NCBI GenBank assembly: GCA_942492445.1
Contig: CALOEW010000086.1
Location: forward strand, 1 to 64,000
Direction: 5' to 3'
Origin: NORP240 sp942492445
GTDB lineage: Bacteria > Pseudomonadota > Gammaproteobacteria > Pseudomonadales > Pseudohongiellaceae
Length of the DNA: 64,000 nt
The notes below the pieces were generated by a model, which worked only from the letters and a program-made list of their open reading frames with translations, ran no database searches and was not told where the DNA came from. Shown piece after piece: positions 8,118 to 15,013 of the stretch. The position numbers were made by a program, and so were the translations under genes. Position 1 is the first letter of the stretch; each line of letters begins with the position of its first letter.

Positions 8118-9560
8118 TCAGACCCAGCTGACCGTTGCAGCCCACAACAGGATGCCGCACAGGAGCGCCACAACCTGGCTGTTACGGTCGGTAGTGAAAA
8201 AGACTACAGGGTCTTCGTGCAGTTGGCCGCGATTGGCCAGCAGCCAGACCCGGCTTATCAGGTACAGCAGCAGGGGACAGATGAGCCACAGTATCTCCGG
8301 TGTGCCGTACAGCACCCTGGTCTCCTCAGCATTGATGTACAAAGCGAAAACCAGCACCGCCATGAATCCGCTGGCGCTGCCCAGCATGGTCATCGGTTCG
8401 AGGTCACTGGCGCTGTAACCCCGACCGTGAGCCTGTTGTTTATTCCGGCTTCTCAGGTTTCCCAGTTCCGTCACACGCTTGATGATAGCCAGGCTCATGA
8501 AAATGAACATGGAGAATGCCAGCAGCCAGAAGGTGGGAACTGTGGAAATGGCGGCTGCACCCGCTATTATCCTGGTAGTGTACAGACAGGCAAGCAGAAG
8601 CACGTCGATGATTGCAAAAGCCTTGAGGTAGAAACTGTACAGCACGGTGAGCAGGTAGTAACCCGACAATACCAGAGTGAACTGCCACGGCAACAGCAAC
8701 GACACCAGAAAAGCGAGAATCAGCAGGCAGGGTGTTGCCACCAGCCCGACATGAAGAGGCAGGTTGCCGGCGGCAAAGGCTCTTGAACGCTTGGTTTCAT
8801 GTTGCCGGTCATGTTCCAGATCCAGCAGGTCGTTAAGCAGATAGACACTGGAGGCGCAGAAGCTGAAGCTGAAAAAGCCGGTAAGGGATAACAGAATGAG
8901 CCGTCCGTCGTCCAGCTGATGCGACAGGAGGAGAGGCAGAAACAGCAGCAGGTTTTTGGCCCATTGGTGAATTCGCAATGCCCGCCAGAAGTCGCGCCTG
9001 AAATTGTTTTCCGGCTCGAACACAATCACGCTGTTGCCGAACTGTTTCACGGCAGAGGCCAGCCCCGGATTGTCGCTGACAACGATGGCGGTTTCGGCCT
9101 GCTGCCAGATAGGAAGATCCGCCTTTTCGTTACCGGCGTAGGCAAAGCTCCTGTCGCCGGAAAGCTCCCTGATTCTCTGTAATTTTTTTTCACCTTTCAG
9201 GTTTTCCGAAGCGGAGCTGCCAATGGCGCTATCGAACAGTTTAAACTGTCCGGCCACCCGGTTTACCAGCCGCTGGTGGGAGGCGGAGATCAGCACCAGA
9301 CGCCAGCCATGGGACTTCTGTTGTTCAAGATACTCCAGCAACCGGTGATTGAGGGGTAACAGGTCGGTGCGCAGGTCGACCCGGAGAGCTATCTGGTGTT
9401 TCAGGTTGGCTTTGCCTTTTGCCAGCCACACCGGGATCAGAAAAAGGTAGAGAAAGTTTTTCGCCAGCAACCGGAAAAAAGACTCCAGCAGGAGGTCGCT
9501 TCGTACGAGTGTCCCGTCAAGGTCAACATAGAGCACATTTCCCTGTCTGTTCGCTGTCAT
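8118..9560 (-). CDS. HAD phosphatase-UbiA prenyltransferase fusion (DPPR synthase-like)
   Basis: 480 residues from the ATG at 9560, 20 bases after the stop of the SDR gene; a much longer open frame runs back to 10025 but only overlaps the neighbour. Residues 1-185 are a HAD phosphatase (YVDLDGTLV with D13 and D15; LISASH; YAGNEKADLPIW). Residues about 192-480 are a multi-pass UbiA domain with the Asp-rich site N243-D-L-L-D247 and H..TKRSR, a second acidic motif after YSFYLK, and about eight membrane spans. In mycobacteria UbiA makes decaprenyl-phosphoryl-5-phosphoribose and a separate phosphatase removes the 5-phosphate. This fusion could do both steps, which fits the DprE1/DprE2 neighbours. 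Role inferred from context. Confidence 0.85.
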   Translation of the reverse strand: MTANRQGNVLYVDLDGTLVRSDLLLESFFRLLAKNFLYLFLIPVWLAKGKANLKHQIALRVDLRTDLLPLNHRLLEYLEQQKSHGWRLVLISASHQRLVNRVAGQFKLFDSAIGSSASENLKGEKKLQRIRELSGDRSFAYAGNEKADLPIWQQAETAIVVSDNPGLASAVKQFGNSVIVFEPENNFRRDFWRALRIHQWAKNLLLFLPLLLSHQLDDGRLILLSLTGFFSFSFCASSVYLLNDLLDLEHDRQHETKRSRAFAAGNLPLHVGLVATPCLLILAFLVSLLLPWQFTLVLSGYYLLTVLYSFYLKAFAIIDVLLLACLYTTRIIAGAAAISTVPTFWLLAFSMFIFMSLAIIKRVTELGNLRSRNKQQAHGRGYSASDLEPMTMLGSASGFMAVLVFALYINAEETRVLYGTPEILWLICPLLLYLISRVWLLANRGQLHEDPVVFFTTDRNSQVVALLCGILLWAATVSWV

Positions 9561-9580
9561 GGATTGAGGTATCGACACGG

Positions 9581-10336
9581 TTAGAGCCTGATCCGCTTGA
9601 ACAGGAAATCCGGAATCGAGCGTACCACGAACATGATAAGGCGCCAGAAACCAGGCGCATACACCGTGTGTCGCCTGCGTTCGATACTTCTGACGATTAT
9701 CGCCCCGATTTTTTCGGGGCTGGCCCACAGCGGCCCTTTTTCCAGGTGCGCAGTCATCGGGCTGTCCACGAATCCGGGCCGGATGTCCACCACGTGAACA
9801 TTGAAAGGTGACAGGCGACCGCGCAGCCCTTGCAGGTAGGTGGAAACCATTGCCTTTACCGAACCGTAGACGTAGTTGGATTGTCGGCCCCGGTCCCCGG
9901 CAACTGAAGTGACCACGGCAATGGTTCCTCGCCGCTGCTCGATAAAATACCCTGTAAGGACTGTAAGCAGGGAGAGAACACTCAGGCCGTTGGTATTGAT
10001 TTCTCGACGTGTCAGGGCAAAGCATTTTTCACTGGCCTGCTGATCCGGCAGTGAACCGTGGCAGATCAATGCGATATCGAGTCCCCCCAGGGATTCCACT
10101 CCCAGGCCGATGGTGTCCGCGTGCCGGTCGAAATCGTTGACGTCCAGAACGCCTGTGCTGACCTGGCCGGCACCACGCACTCGCAGGTCGTTGGCCAGGG
10201 AATCGAGCGCCTCTTCATTTCGGCCCACCAGGTGCAGACAATCACCCCGGGCTGCATAAAGCCGCGCTGTCGCCTTGGCAATGGCGGACGTCGCACCGAC
10301 GATCAGGACCCGTTGCGGATTTGCGCCAGGTTTCAA
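9581..10336 (-). CDS. SDR-family oxidoreductase, DprE2-like
   Basis: 251 residues. Short-chain dehydrogenase with the dinucleotide motif VGATSAIAKATA near residue 13 and the active-site set S...Y-x3-K (VTSVAGDRGRQSNYVYGSVKAMV). The C-terminus is hydrophobic and basic (FWRLIMFVVRSIPDFLFKRIRL), as in DprE2, which works at the membrane face. DprE2 reduces the 2-keto intermediate made by DprE1 to give decaprenyl-phospho-arabinose, using NAD(P)H. It lies 13 bases after the DprE1-like gene and 20 bases before the HAD-UbiA gene, all on the minus strand, so it is read as one operon. SDR membership is firm; the specific reaction is inferred from the cassette. Confidence 0.85.
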   Translation of the reverse strand: MKPGANPQRVLIVGATSAIAKATARLYAARGDCLHLVGRNEEALDSLANDLRVRGAGQVSTGVLDVNDFDRHADTIGLGVESLGGLDIALICHGSLPDQQASEKCFALTRREINTNGLSVLSLLTVLTGYFIEQRRGTIAVVTSVAGDRGRQSNYVYGSVKAMVSTYLQGLRGRLSPFNVHVVDIRPGFVDSPMTAHLEKGPLWASPEKIGAIIVRSIERRRHTVYAPGFWRLIMFVVRSIPDFLFKRIRL

Positions 10337-10349
10337 AGTGTGTCTCCTT

Positions 10350-11663
10350 TCAGTCGTTCAAGCCCAGTCGACGGGACTGCAGCGAGCCGAACAGGTTGCC
10401 CGGGTCCACCTGCCTGCGAACTTTGAGAAAGGCTTCCCGGCGAGGGTAAGTCCGGGTGAACATTTCCCTGCTCATCCTGGCATCTTTTGCCAGATAGAGA
10501 CGGCCTCCGGCCTCCATGACTATCTGATCGAGGCGGTCCAGCAGTGGAAACAGTGAATCCTCCCTCTTGAAATCCAGCGCGAGTGTAAAGCCTTCCATGG
10601 GAAACGAAAGGTAATTGCTGTTTTCGCTGCCCATTTTTTTAAGAACCGTAAGGAAAGAACCTTTCCCGAGGCTGGAAATTTCAGTGAGTGCCGCGCCGAC
10701 CGCGTCTCTGGCGGAATGCTCGGGGACAACGAACTGGTATTGGATAAAGCCGTTGCGTCCGTACAGCCTGTTCCAGTTTTGCAGCCAGTCCAGTGGGAAA
10801 AAATAATCCCGATAGTGCAGTATATTGTCACGCCGGCCACTTTTCTGCAGCACCAGATAAAGGCGATTGAACAGGCTCATGGTATACCGGTTTACCAGTG
10901 ATCCGGGGCTGAATGGCGGCACCGAGATCCGGCTCCGATCCCAGTTGACCAGTTCGCCTCGTGTACTGTTGAAACCGGTATAAAGCACGGACCGGCCCAG
11001 TTTCGACCCTCTGGCCAGGCAGTCGAGCCAGGCAACGGAGTATTTGCAGTTTCTGTGTTCGTCAAACAGCGAGAAGATCTCGTCGAGATTACCGGCAAAG
11101 GCAGTCTGCTGTTCGATAAACGCGCTGGATATCCTTTCCAGCTGCAGAGTGGCCTCCAGTATCACACCGGTCAGACCCATACCCCCGCAGGTGGCGTGAA
11201 ACAGGGAAGCGTTGGCGTTCGGACCGCATTGAACGATTTCTCCGGATGCCAGCATCAGCGTGATCGAGGTAACGAAGTTGGTAAAGCAACCGTCCTGGTG
11301 ATGGTTTTTGCCATGCACGTCGCTGGCAATGGCCCCTCCCACGGTGACAAACCGTGTTCCCGGCAGAACCGGTAACAGCCAGCCTTTCGCTACAGTGAGT
11401 TCCAGAATCTGGTCCAGGGTGACACCTGCGGCGCAGGCAATAATTCCCGTGTCGGTATCGAAGCCTGCGAAATTGTCGAGAAACCGCGTGCCGAGGACAT
11501 TTCCAGCGAGGCTGCTGTCCCCATAGCTGCGGCCGGCACCGCGTGCGATCAGCTGGCCGAATCCGGACTGTGCCCTGACTTTTGTAACTGCCGCACTGCG
11601 GTCTGCGGGTTCGCAGAGCTGCGCGTCTACTCCCGGGTAACGGCCCCAGCCATGTATCTCCAT
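10350..11663 (-). CDS. FAD-binding oxidoreductase, DprE1-like
   Basis: 437 residues. A PCMH-type FAD domain contains RGAGRSYGDSSLAGN (residues 41-55) and GGAIASDVHGKNHHQDGCF (109-127), both close to mycobacterial DprE1, which oxidises the 2-OH of decaprenyl-phospho-ribose. The substrate domain has SFPMEGFTLALDF (353-365) and GGRLYLAKDAR with K393 at the place of the catalytic Lys of DprE1. The residue aligned with the Cys targeted by benzothiazinone drugs in M. tuberculosis is A362. The ATG abuts the stop of gtrA with no gap, a strong sign of translational coupling. It is probably membrane-associated through its partners. Confidence 0.88.
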   Translation of the reverse strand: MEIHGWGRYPGVDAQLCEPADRSAAVTKVRAQSGFGQLIARGAGRSYGDSSLAGNVLGTRFLDNFAGFDTDTGIIACAAGVTLDQILELTVAKGWLLPVLPGTRFVTVGGAIASDVHGKNHHQDGCFTNFVTSITLMLASGEIVQCGPNANASLFHATCGGMGLTGVILEATLQLERISSAFIEQQTAFAGNLDEIFSLFDEHRNCKYSVAWLDCLARGSKLGRSVLYTGFNSTRGELVNWDRSRISVPPFSPGSLVNRYTMSLFNRLYLVLQKSGRRDNILHYRDYFFPLDWLQNWNRLYGRNGFIQYQFVVPEHSARDAVGAALTEISSLGKGSFLTVLKKMGSENSNYLSFPMEGFTLALDFKREDSLFPLLDRLDQIVMEAGGRLYLAKDARMSREMFTRTYPRREAFLKVRRQVDPGNLFGSLQSRRLGLND

Positions 11664-12065
11664 TCAGACGGCCCTGTTGACAAAGACGAAACGCTTATCC
11701 AGATGATACTTGAGGAGGTAGCCTATCGACAGGCCAATTACCGCCCCGGCATAGCGTGCCAGACGAGTGGCAAACAGGAGGTCGAACAGCAATTCGAATC
11801 CCCAGAAAATCAGGGTAGTGAAAACCCCGGTCAAACTGTAGGCCAGAAACCGTTCCAGATCGTCACCCGACCTTTGATTCCGGGTATTGAATATGAACAG
11901 CTTGTCGAGAAAATATTTGCTCGCCAGACCGACTGACGTGCCGACAAGTATGGCAAGGTAGAGGGAATACAAGCCACCGTACAGCAGCAGTGAAAACTCC
12001 TGGCTGAGCAGGTTCAGCGCTGTGGCGATCACCGCAAACAGCGTATAGCGAAACAGAATTTTCAT
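11664..12065 (-). CDS. GtrA family membrane protein
   Basis: 133 residues with four predicted membrane spans (FRYTLFAVIATALNLLSQEF; SLYLAILVGTSVGLASKYFLDKLFIF; YSLTGVFTTLIFWGFELLF; YAGAVIGLSIGYLLKYHLDKRFVF) and the repeated (K)YxLDKxFVF ends typical of GtrA. GtrA proteins are linked to moving or organising polyprenyl-phosphate sugars at the membrane. In M. tuberculosis the GtrA protein Rv3789 is next to dprE1-dprE2, so the same pairing here supports a role with polyprenyl-phospho-arabinose. First gene of the four-gene minus-strand cassette; the stop touches the next ATG. Confidence 0.88.
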   Translation of the reverse strand: MKILFRYTLFAVIATALNLLSQEFSLLLYGGLYSLYLAILVGTSVGLASKYFLDKLFIFNTRNQRSGDDLERFLAYSLTGVFTTLIFWGFELLFDLLFATRLARYAGAVIGLSIGYLLKYHLDKRFVFVNRAV

Positions 12066-12342
12066 GGCTGGTGGTCAGTTCTGAAATGGAGCCGAATTAT
12101 AGCCGAATCGGCAGCATCCTGGTCTGGAACCAAGGTTCGAAGCGAATTTTACCTTTGCCTGGCAGCCGTACAATGGCCGGTCACGGGCTGTAGCAATTTC
12201 ATGGACCACTGCGACGATGTTGAAACACTGTCAAAAACCCTGCACCTTGACAGAGTGGCATCCGCAAGGACAGAGTAGCCGGTTCGATCGCCCGGCATTA
12301 ATTACCGGCAACTGAAATAGCCAGCAGCAGGAAACCGTTAAC

Positions 12343-13146
12343 ATGCCCGATATCGTCAAATTCGCCAAAGCAGCAGCCATCCATGCCGGCGACATGATTG
12401 TGAGTGAGCGACAACATAATGTTCTGAGGCTCGAATTCAAAGGGGGTAAGGAACTGGTTACCCAGGCGGACCTGAAGGCGGACGCACTGATTACCAACCT
12501 GATCGAGGAAAGCTTTCCAGGGCACCAGATCCTGTCGGAAGAACTGCAGCCTGAGCTGGGCGATGTTTCACAGATTCAGGGGGATCTGTGGATCATCGAC
12601 CCCATAGACGGCACCGTCAATTATGCCCATGGGCACCGGCAGTCGGCTGTTTCCATCGCCCATGTGAAGGGCGGAAAAATCGATCTGGGGGTCGTCTACA
12701 ATCCCTTTACCCGTGAATTGTTCTGGGCTGAATCGGGTAGCGGGGCTTTCCTCAACGACAGCCCAATCCAGGTCGCCCGGGAAGCCGATCCGAAGCGGGC
12801 CATCATCGCTACCGGCTTCCCCTACGATAAAACCAACCTGGAGCCCATGCTCCACCGGGTTGGCAATATCCTCAGAGAATGCGCCGATATCCGGCGGCTT
12901 GGCTCTGCGGCGCTCGATATCTGCTGGGTTGCTGCCGGACGGCTGGACGGTTATTACGAATCCCTGAGCCTGTGGGACTTCGCGGCCGCACAAGTTATCG
13001 CCATCGAAGCGGGAGCACAATACGGTCACTTCACTGAAGTTCCGGCACACGTGGCGCCACAGTTCCATGTCGAGGATATTCTGGTGGCAAACCCTGCCCT
13101 GTTTTCAGTATTGCGCGAGATCCTGCAGCGTGGCGAGCCCCGCTAG
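12343..13146 (+). CDS. Inositol monophosphatase family protein
   Basis: 267 residues, with AGGAAA ten bases before the ATG. The metal-binding motifs of the family are all present: SEEL (E at about residue 67), DPIDGTVNYAHG (about 86-97), GSAALDICWVAAGRLDGYYE, and WDFAAAQVIAIEAG. These enzymes are Mg-dependent, Li-sensitive phosphatases acting on inositol phosphate, histidinol phosphate, fructose bisphosphate or PAP. SuhB-type function is the default guess, but a histidinol-phosphatase role is possible. It is divergent from gtrA across 277 bases in which I found no other gene. Confidence 0.88.
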   Translation: MPDIVKFAKAAAIHAGDMIVSERQHNVLRLEFKGGKELVTQADLKADALITNLIEESFPGHQILSEELQPELGDVSQIQGDLWIIDPIDGTVNYAHGHRQSAVSIAHVKGGKIDLGVVYNPFTRELFWAESGSGAFLNDSPIQVAREADPKRAIIATGFPYDKTNLEPMLHRVGNILRECADIRRLGSAALDICWVAAGRLDGYYESLSLWDFAAAQVIAIEAGAQYGHFTEVPAHVAPQFHVEDILVANPALFSVLREILQRGEPR

Positions 13147-13284
13147 ATGTCAATGGGACGGTTGGGGCGGGGCGTCGACCCAGCCGGGTCGGCGGCAGGG
13201 GCGGGTTTATTTGACTCGGTCCGACTGAATCCCTACATTGATGAGGTTGCTTCAATCAAACTGCCTGGCAGAGGAGCGAAATAC

Positions 13285-15006
13285 ATGTCCAACTACAGCG
13301 AGAAATTACTGCTACTGACTTTGATACTGTGGACTGGGATGGCTGCAGCAGCTGAACGGGTGGGAGATTTCTCCCTGCTCGATCAGCAAGGCTATTTTCA
13401 CCAGATGAGCTGGTACGACAATTACGCGGCTGTGGTATTGCTGGTCAAGTCCGGCGGCAGTGAAGCGTTTAGATCGGATCTCGATGCGGTTGTTACCCTG
13501 CAACAGAAGTATGAAGGCATGGGCGTCAAGTTCTTCGTGATCAACTCCATGGTCAGGCACGACAGAAAGGCTGTGGCCGCGGAACTTGCACAACTTGGCG
13601 TGGACACCATTCCGGTCCTCATGGACGATACGCAGTATGTTTCTGAAGCCCTGGGCATCGAACAGGCCGGCGAAGTCCTGGTATACGACCCCGCCGCATT
13701 CACGGTTGAATTCCGCGGCCCTGCGGGTGCTGAACTGGAACAGGCACTGAATGCCATGATTGGCGGCCATGACGTACCGGTCGCCCGGGTGGCAGTGAGC
13801 GGTGAGGCAGTGTCCTATCCGGCGCGGGAGGCACATCGGCAGCAGGTTCCCTCCTATGCGGAGGAAATTGCCCCGATAATCGCCGAAAATTGTGCGTCCT
13901 GCCACCGGGAGGGCGGCATTGCCCCCTTCGCTCTGAACAGTCACGCCATGGTCCAGGGCTGGTCACCCATGATCCGGGAAGTCCTTATGACCAAACGCAT
14001 GCCGCCAGGGCAGATCGACGGACACGTAGGTGACTTTGTCAACGACATGCTGGTGGCCGACGGTGACCAGCAGAAACTGCTGCACTGGATCGATGCCGGA
14101 GCGCCCCACGGCGGTGCCACGGATCCGCTGGCGAACCTGAACTGGCCGGCAAGCAAGTGGGCATTCGGAGAGCCGGACTACATCATCAAAGTGCCGCCTC
14201 AGTCCATCCCTGCCACTGGCGTGCTGGACTACATACACGTGGTCGTGCCCATTGAAACCGACCAGGATTACTGGGTACAGGGCAGCCAGTATGTGGCCGG
14301 TGACCGAACGGTGCTGCACCACACGCTCAATAACCTGCTGCCTCCGGGCGCCGGGATCCGTCGCGGCGGGTTCCTGGGTGGGGGCGATCATGATGCCGCC
14401 AATATTACGGCCTATATTCCCGGAGCAGAACCGGTGTGGATGCCTGAGAATACCGGCGGCCTGTTGAAAAAGGGTTCAAAGCTGGCTCTGCAGCTGCATT
14501 ACACCACCAATGGAAGGGAAACCGTGGACGCCAGCGAGATCGGCCTGTGGTTCTATCCACCCGGTGAAGTTCCACAGAAGCGGCTGTCCAGTGATTGCGC
14601 CTGTATTTTTACCCCCACCTGGACCAATATCCCACCCAATGACCCCGAATTTATCCAGCAGGCAAGTGTCACCCTGCCCAGGTCCGCCTACCTGCGAAGT
14701 TTTACGCCGCATATGCATTTCCGGGGCAAGTACATGCGCTTTTACGCCGAGTACCCGGATGGCAATCGCGAACAACTTATTAATATCGCCAACTACGATT
14801 ACAACTGGCAACTTGCCTATACCTACGCGAAACCACGTCTGATGCCCGCAGGAACCAGGCTCATCGCGGTCGGAGCATTCGACAACTCGGCCCAGAATCC
14901 TGACAACCCGGATCCGTCCAGGTCCGTACCCTGGGGGCAGCAGAGCTGGGATGAAATGTTCTTTGGCGCCATGCAGTGGGTCTATGCAGACGACGGTGGG
15001 GAATAG
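13285..15006 (+). CDS. Secreted fusion: thioredoxin-like domain, cytochrome c motif and copper type II (PHM-like) monooxygenase
   Basis: 573 residues from the ATG at 13285, where GAGGAG lies nine bases upstream; the open frame itself begins 46 codons earlier. After a signal peptide (AAAA-E) comes a redoxin-like fold (GDFSLLDQQG, KFFVINSMVRHDR, LGIEQAGEVLVYDP) whose active-site Cys is replaced (VKSGGSEAF). A haem-c motif follows (C203-ASC206-H207). The C-terminal half resembles ascorbate-dependent copper monooxygenases: VLHHTLNN (H345, H346), LQLHYTTNG (H405) and TPHMHFRG (H476, H478), the expected copper ligands. Such enzymes hydroxylate C-H bonds with O2. The substrate is unknown. The gene is 138 bases past the phosphatase and converges with the MMPL gene. 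Confidence 0.8.
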   Translation: MSNYSEKLLLLTLILWTGMAAAAERVGDFSLLDQQGYFHQMSWYDNYAAVVLLVKSGGSEAFRSDLDAVVTLQQKYEGMGVKFFVINSMVRHDRKAVAAELAQLGVDTIPVLMDDTQYVSEALGIEQAGEVLVYDPAAFTVEFRGPAGAELEQALNAMIGGHDVPVARVAVSGEAVSYPAREAHRQQVPSYAEEIAPIIAENCASCHREGGIAPFALNSHAMVQGWSPMIREVLMTKRMPPGQIDGHVGDFVNDMLVADGDQQKLLHWIDAGAPHGGATDPLANLNWPASKWAFGEPDYIIKVPPQSIPATGVLDYIHVVVPIETDQDYWVQGSQYVAGDRTVLHHTLNNLLPPGAGIRRGGFLGGGDHDAANITAYIPGAEPVWMPENTGGLLKKGSKLALQLHYTTNGRETVDASEIGLWFYPPGEVPQKRLSSDCACIFTPTWTNIPPNDPEFIQQASVTLPRSAYLRSFTPHMHFRGKYMRFYAEYPDGNREQLINIANYDYNWQLAYTYAKPRLMPAGTRLIAVGAFDNSAQNPDNPDPSRSVPWGQQSWDEMFFGAMQWVYADDGGE

Positions 15007-15013
15007 GGCTTTC

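Noticed and set aside
9561..10025. N-terminal extension of the HAD-UbiA frame back to 10025
   Set aside because: It overlaps the SDR gene entirely; the HAD motif starts naturally at the ATG at 9560.
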